Of a DNA stretch of 64,000 nucleotides, positions 43,921 to 53,643 are shown piece after piece (the stretch's first letter is position 1; each line of letters begins with the position of its first letter). The notes beneath the pieces were generated by a model. It searched no databases, had not been told where the DNA came from, and saw only the letters and a list, made by a program, of their open reading frames with translations. Both the position numbers and the translations under genes were made by a program. This DNA comes from Deltaproteobacteria bacterium. Lineage in GTDB: Bacteria; Desulfobacterota; Desulfobacteria; Desulfobacterales; JAFDMD01. The stretch lies in contig JAFDMF010000009.1 of assembly GCA_019306065.1 (NCBI GenBank), forward strand, positions 1-64,000. Direction: 5' to 3'.

Positions 43921-44457
43921 ATGGAAAGATGTAGAATAGTATTTTCAGGATCAGGCGGGCAAGGGGTTATTACCGCTTCTATTATATTGGCTCATGCGGC
44001 GGTTATTTTTGATAATCTCGAGGCTGTGCAGTCTCAAAGCTATGGACCGGAGGCAAGAGGCGGAGCTACAAGAAGCGACGTAATAATATCCGAATCTCAA
44101 ATATATTTTCCAAAAGTAATTCAGCCGAATATTCTTATATCGCTTACTCAGGAAGCATACAACAAATTTGCGCCTATCATAAGGCCGGGCGGAATATTAA
44201 TAAGCGACCGCCGCTTTGTAACAACCGGAAGATATGTTGACGCTGTTCAAAAGAGCTTTCCGATGTTTGAAACGGTTATGGCAGATATAGGAAATCCTAT
44301 AGTCTTTAATATCTGTATGCTTGGGGTTTTAATAGAATTAACAAAGATTGTAAGAGAAGAATCGGTTATTAAAACATTAGAGAACAATATACCGAAAAAA
44401 TTTATAGATATTAATAAAAAAGCCTTATTCCTCGGCATCGATCTGGCGAAAGAGTAG
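43921..44457 (+). CDS. korC: 2-oxoacid:acceptor oxidoreductase gamma subunit
   Basis: 178 aa. The opening RIVFSGSGGQGVITASIILA and later SYGPEARGGATRSDVIIS are the gamma-subunit signatures that position CoA. It completes the korDABC set. hemW starts 12 bases after its stop. Confidence 0.93.
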   Translation: MERCRIVFSGSGGQGVITASIILAHAAVIFDNLEAVQSQSYGPEARGGATRSDVIISESQIYFPKVIQPNILISLTQEAYNKFAPIIRPGGILISDRRFVTTGRYVDAVQKSFPMFETVMADIGNPIVFNICMLGVLIELTKIVREESVIKTLENNIPKKFIDINKKALFLGIDLAKE

Positions 44458-44469
44458 AATATAATTATA

Positions 44470-45615
44470 ATGGAATACGGCGGCATATATATACATGTTC
44501 CGTTTTGTATAAGAAAATGCCCTTACTGCAATTTTTACTCCGTAACCGAGCTTTCTTATATAAACCCTTTTTTTAAATCTGTTATAAAAGAGATAAAAAG
44601 CCGGAAAGAGAAAAGCTTTATAGCAGACTCCATATATTTTGGAGGCGGAACTCCAACCCTTCTACAGCCGGAGATAACAGCCGAATTAATATCTGCGCTC
44701 CGCGATAATTTTACAATCATTCATAGCGCAGAGATAACCGCAGAGGCAAATCCCGGAACAATAAATAAAGACAATCTGCATAAATTAAATAAAGCTGGAA
44801 TAAACAGATTAAATATAGGGGTTCAGTCCTTTAACGATTCTGTCCTTAAAATACTTAATAGAATTCATACCGCGAAAGAGGCGGAAACCGCTTATTATTA
44901 TGCAAGAGAAGCCGATTTTTTAAATATAGGAATAGATTTAATTTATGCGGTTTCGGGTCAGAGTTTAAAAGATATGACAAAAGATTTTAAAAAAGCCGTT
45001 AAATTGGCGCCGGAGCATATATCCGGCTACATACTTACATTAGAGCCGAAAACGGTAATGTATTCCGAGGTTATGAACAAAGTTTTGAAAAAAACGGATG
45101 AAGATTTGGCAAGTAAGATGTTTCTATCCGCCGTAAGATTTTTAAAAAATTCCGGCTATAGGCAGTATGAAATATCAAACTTTGCAAAAGCGGATTGTTT
45201 CAGGTCGGTTCACAACTTGAAATATTGGTCCTGCTCGGCTTATAAAGGCTTTGGTCCTTCTGCCCATTCTTTTGATAAAAACAAAAGATATTGGAATGTA
45301 TCCGATATAAAAGAATATATACAAAGAATTGATAAAGAGAAAAGTGTTATTAAACAATCCGAAATTCTTACAAAAGAACAAAAGATAATAGAATTTATAT
45401 ATTTGGGTTTAAGACATTTTGGAATTGATATAAAAGATTTTAATTTTAAATTTAAAGCTGATTTTATTGCGGATTATAGCAGGGCGCTGTTTAAGCTGAC
45501 AGGCGAAAGGCTTATTAAAATAGATTCTGATAGATGTCGTTTAACAGAAAAAGGTATGCTTTTTGCAGATTATGCGGCGCGGATATTAATATCGGATCTG
45601 CCGTTTAAAGATTGA
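44470..45615 (+). CDS. hemW: HemW-like radical SAM heme chaperone
   Basis: 381 aa. Radical SAM motif CIRKCPYCNFYS near residue 12, then SIYFGGGTPTLL, ITAEANPGTIN, RLNIGVQSFND and GYRQYEISNFAK. HemW carries heme to target proteins in anaerobic cells; it resembles coproporphyrinogen III oxidase HemN, but the substitution C-N-F after the cluster motif and the length fit HemW. It ends 15 bases before the convergent scpB gene. Confidence 0.88.
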   Translation: MEYGGIYIHVPFCIRKCPYCNFYSVTELSYINPFFKSVIKEIKSRKEKSFIADSIYFGGGTPTLLQPEITAELISALRDNFTIIHSAEITAEANPGTINKDNLHKLNKAGINRLNIGVQSFNDSVLKILNRIHTAKEAETAYYYAREADFLNIGIDLIYAVSGQSLKDMTKDFKKAVKLAPEHISGYILTLEPKTVMYSEVMNKVLKKTDEDLASKMFLSAVRFLKNSGYRQYEISNFAKADCFRSVHNLKYWSCSAYKGFGPSAHSFDKNKRYWNVSDIKEYIQRIDKEKSVIKQSEILTKEQKIIEFIYLGLRHFGIDIKDFNFKFKADFIADYSRALFKLTGERLIKIDSDRCRLTEKGMLFADYAARILISDLPFKD

Positions 45616-45630
45616 ACCTCTTTTATTTAG

Positions 45631-46155
45631 TTAGTTATTAAGCTCCGTTATCTCTTTTAAGGTAGGTAGTTCTTTTAAGCTTTTTAATTCAAATACTTCC
45701 AAAAAACGTTTTGTAGTGCCGTAAAGTATAGGCTTTCCGGGAATATCTTTTCTTCCGATTATCTTTATAAGCCCTTTATCCAATAGGTTTCTTATTATAC
45801 CGCCGGAATCGACTCCTCGGATATATTCTATTTCCGCTCGAAGTATAGGTTGTTTATATGCTATTATAGATAAGGTTTCCAATGCGGCTTTGCTTAAACG
45901 GGAATAGAAAGGAGCGGCTAATAATTTTTTAATCCACTCGCCGTATTCCGGTCTTGATTTTAAGCGGAATCCTCCTGCGGTTTCTTTTAAATAGAATCCT
46001 CCTTTTCTTGTTTCGTATTCTTCGGCAAGTTGGTTAAGCATTTTTATTATACTTTCGTTATGTTCTACGGATAGTATTTTTTTAAACTGTTCTATTGTAA
46101 CAGGCTCCTGTGCCGCAAATAAGAGGCTTTCTATAATATGTTTTAGTTGTTCCAT
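45631..46155 (-). CDS. scpB: ScpB, chromosome segregation and condensation protein
   Basis: 174 aa. Two winged-helix domains are indicated by LKHIIESLLFAAQEPVTIEQF and KAALETLSIIAYKQPILRAEIEYIRGVDSGG. The conserved GRKDIPGKPILYGTTKRFLEVF is the ScpB C-terminal signature. It works with Smc and ScpA, which are not in the window. It is 19 bases downstream of the ResB gene. Confidence 0.94.
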   Translation of the reverse strand: MEQLKHIIESLLFAAQEPVTIEQFKKILSVEHNESIIKMLNQLAEEYETRKGGFYLKETAGGFRLKSRPEYGEWIKKLLAAPFYSRLSKAALETLSIIAYKQPILRAEIEYIRGVDSGGIIRNLLDKGLIKIIGRKDIPGKPILYGTTKRFLEVFELKSLKELPTLKEITELNN

Positions 46156-46174
46156 CTTTTAGTTCCTATAGAAA

Positions 46175-47527
46175 CTAGATGATAGATGCAAGCCTGTTTA
46201 TTATAGTTATTATTCCTGCCTTGTCTTTTTGAGACGAGCCGGCTATTAAAATGTAAGATTTGTCCGCCTTTGTTTTAATGTATATGCAGATTTTTTTATG
46301 CGGTAAGAAAAATATCATAAAACAGCCGATAATTATCATAATAAAGCCAGTATATATATAAGGCACGCCGGGATCTTTTGTAATCTGCAGTCCCGTATAA
46401 TAATGTTTGTCGTAACTTCCGGCAGAGATTATAAAAGCGCCATCTCTCATCATATCGAAGCGTTTAAACCTAACCGGAATAACTGCGGAGTATTTTTCTC
46501 CGGTATTGAGATTTATAGATACAAGAAAAACTTCTCCTATATTTTTTCCCCCGAATTTATAAGAAGATGTAAAGGCTTTTACTATAAATTCGCCTTTGTT
46601 TTCCGGAAGCTGATAATGCTTATTTAATTTTGCTTTTTTTAAATAATTTTTTCCGGAATCTTTATTAAAAAAATTAAGAGTTACGCTTTTAGAATCAAGC
46701 ATTCCGTAGCTTGACTGAAAAACGTTTATACCTTTATATCTGAGAGGATCATTTACTATAATGCTTTTTTTCAATACCTCTTTATTATTTTCAATAACGC
46801 TTAAATCGGTTCTATACTCTTTTGGGGAGCCGTTTTCATAAAATTTAACTTCAAAATCGTTGCATTTTAATGCAAAATCAAGCTTTTTCATTTCATTTCT
46901 TTCGGTTAATCGAATTTCAGATGCGGTTTCCCCTTCTGCAAGATTAAGAAAACCGTCAAAACCGAATATCGAGCCTATAAGAGCGCCTGTTAGTAATATA
47001 ATAATGCTTGTATGAACAATATATACCCCCGCCAAAGCGCTTTTTTTTCCTTTTTCCGCAAATATAACATATCCGTTATTTTTTTTTTCGGTTTTGGAAT
47101 AAGAAAAGCTTTTTGAGACGGCATTTCGATATACATTTAATATTTCGGCTGCCGGTTTATCGGATATTATCTCTTTTTTATTTTCCGATTTTAAAAAGAA
47201 AGAAAGATTGAATTTGGGATGTTTGGAAAAAAATTTTTGTTTATCTTTTATTAATCTGTTTATAGAACATACGGTAATATTTATGCAAAGAAGAAGTTCA
47301 AGGGTAATAAACCAGCTTGAATGATACATGTCTATTAAGTTAAAAGCATAAAATATTTTTGTAATTGTTTCGCCGTAGTTATTTATATAAAATTCGTAAA
47401 GTCCACTTTGCGGGATAACGGTTCCTATTATCGAAGTTGCAGCGAGAGATATTAAAATTATTATCGAAAGTTTTACCGAAGCAAAAAAATTAAATAATTT
47501 ATTTAATAACCGGTTTTTATTTTTCAC
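46175..47527 (-). CDS. resB: ResB/Ccs1-like cytochrome c biogenesis protein
   Basis: 450 aa. Several membrane helices (LFNFFASVKLSIIILISLAA, VYIVHTSIIILLTGALIGSI, YIYTGFIMIIIGCFMIFF) flank a long periplasmic beta-rich region with ESRYK-type ResB motifs such as LRYKGINVFQSSYG. System II cytochrome c assembly would supply heme to the many c-type cytochromes here, including DsrJ and the relay cytochrome. The ResC/CcsA partner is not in the window. Confidence 0.85.
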   Translation of the reverse strand: MKNKNRLLNKLFNFFASVKLSIIILISLAATSIIGTVIPQSGLYEFYINNYGETITKIFYAFNLIDMYHSSWFITLELLLCINITVCSINRLIKDKQKFFSKHPKFNLSFFLKSENKKEIISDKPAAEILNVYRNAVSKSFSYSKTEKKNNGYVIFAEKGKKSALAGVYIVHTSIIILLTGALIGSIFGFDGFLNLAEGETASEIRLTERNEMKKLDFALKCNDFEVKFYENGSPKEYRTDLSVIENNKEVLKKSIIVNDPLRYKGINVFQSSYGMLDSKSVTLNFFNKDSGKNYLKKAKLNKHYQLPENKGEFIVKAFTSSYKFGGKNIGEVFLVSINLNTGEKYSAVIPVRFKRFDMMRDGAFIISAGSYDKHYYTGLQITKDPGVPYIYTGFIMIIIGCFMIFFLPHKKICIYIKTKADKSYILIAGSSQKDKAGIITIINRLASII

Positions 47528-47769
47528 AATATTACCTCTATTTTTATTTTATCGGTCAACTACAAAATTTTTTTATTAATAGCAAGCCTGTTTTAAAGAA
47601 AGCGAATTTATAAAATAATACCGATTTTAATATAGCCGAAAATATTTTTTGATTGATTTGCTTGATCAACCCCGATTGTTGCTTATACTGTTAATTTGAA
47701 GAAAGAAAAGCAGAACTGTTTTTGCGGTTAAATTTTTTTTAAATAAATTTATAAAGGATAGAGAAAAAA

Positions 47770-49302
47770 ATGTGGAAATATTTGGGGTTGGTTAATAAAA
47801 ATTTGGTAATAGCCATTCCGATTATGATGATTTTAGGTTTTATTTTCGGAATTATATTTAACGCTCAATTTTTAAAAAATCTGATTGTTCCGTTCACCTT
47901 TCTTATGGTTTATCCTATGATGGTAACCTTAAAGATTAAAAAGGTCTTTGAAGGAGGCGATACAAAGGCGCAGCTTCTTACCCAGTTTATTAATTTCGGA
48001 ATTGTTCCTTTTGTAGCTTTCGGACTCGGAATATTATTTTTTCGGGAACAGCCTTATATGGCTTTAGGTCTGCTGCTTGCGGGGCTTGTTCCTACAAGCG
48101 GAATGACTATTTCATGGACAGGTTTTGCAAAAGGAAATATTGAAGCTGCCGTAAAGATGACGATAATCGGTTTAACTCTCGGATCAATCGCCACTCCTTT
48201 TTATGTGAAATTTTTTATGGGAGCAAATCTTGAAGTAAACATATCGGCGGTAATGAAGCAGATTTTATTTATTGTTTTTATCCCGATGATTGCAGGATAT
48301 ATTACGCAGCAGTTTTTAATGAAAAAATATGGAATGAAAGAGTTTCAACGGATTTGGGCGCCGCGCTTTCCCGCTTTATCCACTATAGGAGTGATAGGAA
48401 TTGTTTTTATTGCTATTGCTCTTAAATCAAAGGCTATTTTAAGCTCTCCTCAACTGCTGATTTTTATTCTTATACCACTTACGATAATATATGGTTTTAA
48501 TTATTTTCTTAGCACTTTTGTCGGAAAAATGCTGTTGCCAAGAGGAGATGCCATAGCGTTGGTTTACGGCTCGGTTATGAGAAATCTTTCGATCGCTTTG
48601 GCAATAGCAATTAACGCTTTTGGCCCGCAGGGTTCGACCGCTGCATTGGTTATAGCCATAGCTTATATTATTCAGGTTCAGTCCGCGGCATGGTATGTTA
48701 AATTTACCGATAAGTTGTTTGGCCCTATAACCGAAGAACCTGTTAAACCTTTCACGGATCCCGCAATCAAAACGCAGGAGGCTGTTTGCGAGCCTTCCGT
48801 AATACAAGATATAAAACGAATCCTTTATGCTACCGATTTATCGGAGACTGCCGGATATGCGATTCGTTATGCTTGTAGCATTGCGGATAAGTATAAAGCA
48901 AAAGTTACGATGCTGCATGTAGTTCCGGATAAGCTTGAAGAGTTGTCCGCATATGCAGGAACCGATATGGCGAAAATTTTTAAAAACGAGAATGAAAATT
49001 TTAGTAAAATAGACGTAGAAAACGCAAGAAGTCTTATGCAGAATCGAATTCGTATAATCTCGAGCGAAGCCTTAGAGGCGATGCCGACTTGTCCAGTATC
49101 CGAAGGGGATATAGTAGTAAAAACAGGAGATTTTACGGATAGGATTGTATCCGAAGCGGAAGAAAAAAAATATGATTTGGTCATTATCGGAACTCATGGT
49201 CATGGAAAACTGGCGGATGCGGTTATAGGAAGCGTAGCCCGTGGAGTTATAGCAAAATGCTCAAAACCTGTATTGGTTGTTCCTCTTCCGCATACTCTTT
49301 AA
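47770..49302 (+). CDS. ACR3/arsenite-type transporter fused to a universal stress domain
   Basis: 510 aa. Residues about 1-325 are a ten-helix ACR3-like permease (bile acid/arsenite superfamily) with LAGLVPTSGMTISWTGFAKGN and VYGSVMRNLSIALAIAINAFG. Residues about 345-510 form a UspA domain: IKRILYATDLSETAGYAIRY and the ATP-binding VIIGTHGHGKLADAVIGSVA. Such a fusion is uncommon. The transporter is probably for arsenite or another oxyanion. The Usp part may regulate transport by nucleotide binding. It stands alone, closed by a strong hairpin. Confidence 0.85.
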   Translation: MWKYLGLVNKNLVIAIPIMMILGFIFGIIFNAQFLKNLIVPFTFLMVYPMMVTLKIKKVFEGGDTKAQLLTQFINFGIVPFVAFGLGILFFREQPYMALGLLLAGLVPTSGMTISWTGFAKGNIEAAVKMTIIGLTLGSIATPFYVKFFMGANLEVNISAVMKQILFIVFIPMIAGYITQQFLMKKYGMKEFQRIWAPRFPALSTIGVIGIVFIAIALKSKAILSSPQLLIFILIPLTIIYGFNYFLSTFVGKMLLPRGDAIALVYGSVMRNLSIALAIAINAFGPQGSTAALVIAIAYIIQVQSAAWYVKFTDKLFGPITEEPVKPFTDPAIKTQEAVCEPSVIQDIKRILYATDLSETAGYAIRYACSIADKYKAKVTMLHVVPDKLEELSAYAGTDMAKIFKNENENFSKIDVENARSLMQNRIRIISSEALEAMPTCPVSEGDIVVKTGDFTDRIVSEAEEKKYDLVIIGTHGHGKLADAVIGSVARGVIAKCSKPVLVVPLPHTL

Positions 49303-49312
49303 TATGTTATAA

Positions 49313-49349
49313 TTGTATAAATGCAGGCAGCTATGCCGCATTTATACAA
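49313..49349. terminator. bidirectional hairpin terminator
   Basis: Arms TTGTATAAATGC (49313-49324) and GCATTTATACAA (49338-49349). The interior GGCA/TGCC pairs again, giving a nearly continuous 16-bp stem with a 4-base loop. It separates the convergent transporter and recJ genes. Confidence 0.85.
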
Positions 49350-49354
49350 TTAAC

Positions 49355-51073
49355 CTATAAAAAATCTTTTATTTGAAGCTGAATACTGTTATTTCCGTTC
49401 CATCTGTTAAAAGAGAGGCTGAATATTATATAATCGAATTTGTTTTTATCCAAATCTTCAATATCAATATTAAATTGAATCGCCTGAATAATTCTGCCGT
49501 TTTTACAAGTTTCATCTTTTAACAGCATTTTTTTATGGGTTTTTCCTACAATCCAATGTTTTGCAATACTTACGTTTTCGGCTATAAATAAAGGCTCCGG
49601 ATTTGCAGAGCCAAACGGTTTAAGAATCTCCAATTCGGTTATAAGCTGCGAATTAATATCTGCAAAGGTTATTTTTCGATCTATAATAATATCGGCTACC
49701 GGCTTTTGACAGCTTAACAAGCCGGTTATTGTTTTTTCAAAATGCTCTTTAAAGCTTTTTATATTATCAATTTTAATCTTCATACCTGCAGCCATAGGAT
49801 GCCCTCCGAAATCGTCCAAATAGCCTGCGCATTTTTTAAAAGCCTCGTATATGTCAATTCCGGGAATACTTCTTGCCGAGCCTTTTCCGAAATTTTCATT
49901 TAAAGCTATCAGCACGGCAGGACGCTTAAATTTTTTGGCGATTCTGGAAGCCATTATTCCTATTATTCCTTCATGCCAGTCGCGGTTAACCAAAACAAGC
50001 GATTTCCTTTTTAAAATATCCGGCGTCTGTTTTATATAAGCAAAAATTTTATCAAGCGCTTTTTTTTCGGTATTTTGGCGCATTATATTAAGCTGGTTTA
50101 AACTGTCGGCTATATTGCCTGCGGTTGTGTCGTCTTTGGCAGTTAAAAGCCTAACCGCATAATGGGCGCTGTCCATTCTTCCTGCGGCGTTTAATCTCGG
50201 GGCAAGTTTAAAGGATATATCTTCGGCATCTATTTTACCCCCGTTTATTTTACTTATTTTTATCAGCTTTTTAATGCCGAGTCTTGCCTGCGTATTTATA
50301 TTTTCCAAACCTATTTTTACAAATATTCTGTTTTCGTTAATTAACGGCACTATGTCGGCTACGGTTCCTATTGCCACAAGATCGCATATTTTTTTTAAAT
50401 TCGGTTCCTGTTTTGATTTATTCCAAAAATTTATATCTCTGAAATATTTTCTAAGAGATATTATCAAATAATAAGCCACCCCTACTCCTGCAAAATATTC
50501 AAAGCCTGCATTGCAGTCTTTACGTTTCGGATTTACTATGGCGTAGGCGTTGGGAAATATCTCCGGCATTTCGTGATGATCGGTTATTATAATATCAATT
50601 CCGGCTTTTTTTGCTTCTTCAGCGGCTTCAAAGCCGTTGGAACCGCAGTCAACCGTAATAATAAGATTTACCCCTTCTTTTTGGGCGTAATCTATATTCT
50701 CTTTTTTAATGCTGTATCCCTCTTTTATTCTGTGAGGAATATAAAAAATGATATCTGCCCCGGCTTTTTTTAAAAATTCATAAACTATAGCGGTAGCCGT
50801 AATGCCGTCAACGTCATAATCTCCGAATATTAATATTTTTTCGGAGTTTTGAACAGCCGTTGCTATGCGTTTAACCGCTTTATCCATATCTTTGATTTCA
50901 AAAGGAGATCCCAAATTATTTAAAGAGGGGTTTAAAAAAGATATTATATTGTCTTTTCGGAGCAGGTTTCTGTTTACAAGAATAGTTGCAAGAGTTTGTC
51001 CGCATTTTACGATCTTACTTATAGTATGGACGGCGTTAATATCAGGTTGTAAAATTTCCCAGTTGGTTTTCAT
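49355..51073 (-). CDS. recJ: RecJ, single-strand-specific 5'-3' exonuclease
   Basis: 572 aa, the usual size. DHH-family motifs: ILIFGDYDVDGITATAIVYE (I), ITVDCGSNGFE (II), IITDHHEMPE (III) and the DHHA1 end GYLDDFGGHPMAAGM. An OB-like C-terminal region follows. Functions in recombination and mismatch repair, degrading 5' overhangs. Confidence 0.95.
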   Translation of the reverse strand: MKTNWEILQPDINAVHTISKIVKCGQTLATILVNRNLLRKDNIISFLNPSLNNLGSPFEIKDMDKAVKRIATAVQNSEKILIFGDYDVDGITATAIVYEFLKKAGADIIFYIPHRIKEGYSIKKENIDYAQKEGVNLIITVDCGSNGFEAAEEAKKAGIDIIITDHHEMPEIFPNAYAIVNPKRKDCNAGFEYFAGVGVAYYLIISLRKYFRDINFWNKSKQEPNLKKICDLVAIGTVADIVPLINENRIFVKIGLENINTQARLGIKKLIKISKINGGKIDAEDISFKLAPRLNAAGRMDSAHYAVRLLTAKDDTTAGNIADSLNQLNIMRQNTEKKALDKIFAYIKQTPDILKRKSLVLVNRDWHEGIIGIMASRIAKKFKRPAVLIALNENFGKGSARSIPGIDIYEAFKKCAGYLDDFGGHPMAAGMKIKIDNIKSFKEHFEKTITGLLSCQKPVADIIIDRKITFADINSQLITELEILKPFGSANPEPLFIAENVSIAKHWIVGKTHKKMLLKDETCKNGRIIQAIQFNIDIEDLDKNKFDYIIFSLSFNRWNGNNSIQLQIKDFL

Positions 51074-51292
51074 ATATTTATTATTTAGTTTGTTTTGATA
51101 ATCATTTTTTACGGCGTATAGAATCAGTCATTGGCTATCTATGAGCATTTTGTTTGGCTTTGCATATAGCTTATAGAGAACTTTCAAACAAGGTTATTTT
51201 AACCGAAAAACCGATTTTTTAAATTTTTTGTTGAATATATTCTATTATATTTTTATAAAAAGAGGTTTTCTTTTGCTTGATTTGAAGAGGCG

Positions 51293-51431
51293 GATAAAAA
51301 TAATAAAGGGGTTTCTTGCTTTGCTTGACAAGACAGGGTGAAACAGCGGCTTCGACAGGACAGGCTTCTTATTTTGACGGATGTTTTTTTGCTTTGTAAT
51401 GTCAACGAGTGCAGCGAGGAGAAATTTTTTA
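51293..51431. repeat. MITE-like element with inverted REP ends, copy A
   Basis: Left end ATAAAAATAATAAAGG leads into a REP core (GTTTCTTGCTTTGCTTGAC). An inverted, longer REP core (GTCAACGAGTGCAGCGAGGA followed by GAAAT) sits at about 51400-51426. The interior GACAGG...TGAAAC...GGACAGG...TTATTTTG matches the second copy at 53644-53800. No coding capacity. Confidence 0.65.
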
Positions 51432-51447
51432 ATTAAATTATAAAAGG

Positions 51448-51491
51448 AAAGTTCGCTGTATAACAAAATACGAAGTTATACGGCGAACTTT
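51448..51491 (+). terminator. long hairpin upstream of the DUF4911 gene
   Basis: Arms AAAGTTCGC plus TGTATAAC (51448-51464) and GTTATACG plus GCGAACTTT (51475-51491) give a 17-bp stem with a 10-base loop. It precedes the next start by only 6 bases, so it may affect translation or be an attenuator rather than a terminator. The right arm is copied at 34498. Confidence 0.55.
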
Positions 51492-51497
51492 AAATAA

Positions 51498-51704
51498 ATG
51501 ATTAAAAGATATTATTATATAAATAAAAAAAATATTTATTTTTTAAAATTTCTGCTCGAAGCTTGCGAAGGCATAGCAACCTTTGAAACAATTAACGCAA
51601 AAAAGGGCATTATACTGCTTTATATAGCCTGCGGAGCCTTAAACGAGTTTGATATGCTTATAAACGAATTAAAGAAAGATTTTACCATTTATGAATTGTT
51701 ATAA
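51498..51704 (+). CDS. DUF4911 protein upstream of miaB
   Basis: 68 aa. The DUF4911 pattern YYYINKKNIYFLKFLLEACE followed by GIATFETINAKKGIILLYIA is clear. In Desulfobacterota this small protein regularly precedes miaB; here it overlaps the miaB start by 14 bases. Function unknown; translational coupling suggests a link with tRNA modification. Confidence 0.75.
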   Translation: MIKRYYYINKKNIYFLKFLLEACEGIATFETINAKKGIILLYIACGALNEFDMLINELKKDFTIYELL

Positions 51705-53031
51705 GAAGAAGCGATTATATATAGATACTTTGGGATGCCAGATGAATGTTTACGATTCTGATAAGATTCGGCAAAGTTTTGAAAATTGCGGCTACGAAAT
51801 TGCGGATTCGGTACAGGATGCGGATGTTATTATACTAAATACATGCAGTATAAGAGAAAAAGCGTGCCAAAAAGCGTTTAGTTTTTTGGGAAGAGTTAAA
51901 AAATTAAAAATAAATAAGCAGGTTACAATAGGAGTATGCGGTTGCTTGGCGGAGCAGGAAGGGGCCAATATAATTGAAAGAATGCCTTATGTGGATTTTG
52001 TAGCCGGAGTAAATGCCATATATCGTATGCCGGAAATAGTAAAAAAGGCGGAAGATAAAAAATGCCGTCCGGTAGATACGGGATTCGACAGTCCAGCAGG
52101 AGAGCCTTTGTGTCAAACCTCGAAAAGCAGAGTTGATATTTCCGAATTTGTAACGATAATGAGAGGCTGCGACAATTTTTGCTCTTACTGCGTAGTTCCT
52201 CATGTCAGGGGCAGAGAAATAAGCAGAAAGCCGAAAAACATAATTAATGAAATTAAAATGCTTGTTGCAAACGGAGCCTGCGAGATTACTCTTTTAGGGC
52301 AAAATGTAAACAGTTACGGGAAAAAAGAAGGAAGCGTTACATTTGAGAGGCTTATAGAATTAGTCAATGAAATAGAGGGATTAAAAAGAATAAGATTTAC
52401 GACCTCTCATCCTAAAGATTTGGGAGATAATCTGATAGAAGCTTTTAAAAAATTTGAAAAATTATGCCCTCATATACATCTGCCTGTTCAATCCGGCTCG
52501 GATGCGGTTTTAAAAAGAATGAACAGAAAATATACAATAAAAGATTATATTGAAAAGATTGAAAAATTAAGAAAAACAGTTCCGAATATTGCCGTAACAA
52601 GCGATTTGATCGTAGGGTTTTGTCAAGAAACCCAAGAGGATTTTAATATGACCCTTAACTTGATAAAACATATCCAGTTTGACGGCATATTTGCGTTTGC
52701 TTATTCTCCTCGCCCCAATACTTTAGCGCAAAAATTTAAAGATACCGCGTCTGAACAGGAAAAAAAAGAAAGGCTTTACAGCCTGTTTAATCTTCAGGAA
52801 TATTATACTAAAAAAAAGAACGCGGCGTTTGTAGGAACGGAGCAAAAAACGCTTGCGGAAGGGTTAAGCAAAAGGGGTCTTTTAAAAAATGAAAAAAAAG
52901 AATGGACAGGAAGAACCGATACTAATAAGATAGTAAACTTTATAACAAGCAAAGATGATAACCCGACAGGCAAAATTGTTAATGTGAAAATTGAAAAAAC
53001 CTTTTCCCATTCTTTATGGGGCATACTTTGA
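51691..53031 (+). CDS. miaB: MiaB, tRNA-2-methylthio-N6-dimethylallyladenosine synthase
   Basis: 446 aa. N-terminal UPF0004 cluster: TLGCQMNVYDSDK, NTCSIREKA and CGCLAEQEG. Radical SAM motif GCDNFCSYCVVPHVRG. A TRAM-like C-terminus ends GKIVNVKIEKTFSHSLWG. It methylthiolates A37 of tRNAs reading UNN codons. Confidence 0.95.
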   Translation: MNCYKKKRLYIDTLGCQMNVYDSDKIRQSFENCGYEIADSVQDADVIILNTCSIREKACQKAFSFLGRVKKLKINKQVTIGVCGCLAEQEGANIIERMPYVDFVAGVNAIYRMPEIVKKAEDKKCRPVDTGFDSPAGEPLCQTSKSRVDISEFVTIMRGCDNFCSYCVVPHVRGREISRKPKNIINEIKMLVANGACEITLLGQNVNSYGKKEGSVTFERLIELVNEIEGLKRIRFTTSHPKDLGDNLIEAFKKFEKLCPHIHLPVQSGSDAVLKRMNRKYTIKDYIEKIEKLRKTVPNIAVTSDLIVGFCQETQEDFNMTLNLIKHIQFDGIFAFAYSPRPNTLAQKFKDTASEQEKKERLYSLFNLQEYYTKKKNAAFVGTEQKTLAEGLSKRGLLKNEKKEWTGRTDTNKIVNFITSKDDNPTGKIVNVKIEKTFSHSLWGIL

Positions 53032-53071
53032 TTTTAATTTTTTATATTAATATGTTGGGAAAGGAAAAGGT

Positions 53072-53557
53072 ATGTATAAAGCTGTAGTGGAAAATGTTCG
53101 TATAGATAAAACTATCAATTTACCGGTTATTTCCTTAAAACTGATAGAAAAAAATAAAATAATTCCTATTTATGTAGGGATGCTTGAGGCTTCCGCTGTA
53201 GTTTCGGCAATGCAGAACGTAAAGTTCGACCGTCCTATGACCCATGATCTGTTTAAAAATATATTGGGAGAACTTAACGTATCCGTAGCAAAAGCGGAGC
53301 TGGCAGATATTAGAGATAATACATATTACGCTAAAATTTGGCTGATGTTAAAAGATAAAATATTAGATATAGATGCCAGACCAAGCGACGCCATTGCTAT
53401 AGCTCTTCGATTTGACGCTCCTATATTTGTTAATAGCAAAATAATGGAAAAATCAAATTTAAAAGATGACTATCAAATTATGGATACAAGCGAACAGGGG
53501 AAAAAATTGGCAAAATATCTTCAAAATCTGCCGGCAGATAAGTTTTGGAAGGTATAA
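53072..53557 (+). CDS. bifunctional nuclease family protein (DUF151)
   Basis: 161 aa with the BFN pattern VISLKLIEKNKIIPIYVGML, MTHDLFKNILGELN and ILDIDARPSDAIAIALRFDAPIF. Family members show DNase/RNase activity in some plants and bacteria; the role here is not established. It follows miaB after 40 bases and may be cotranscribed. Confidence 0.85.
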   Translation: MYKAVVENVRIDKTINLPVISLKLIEKNKIIPIYVGMLEASAVVSAMQNVKFDRPMTHDLFKNILGELNVSVAKAELADIRDNTYYAKIWLMLKDKILDIDARPSDAIAIALRFDAPIFVNSKIMEKSNLKDDYQIMDTSEQGKKLAKYLQNLPADKFWKV

Positions 53558-53643
53558 AACACTTTGTTATGCAACAGGCTTTAATCGGAATGTAAACAGA
53601 GGAGCCCCCTTTGATTATATTATAGATACAAAAAAAGGGATGA

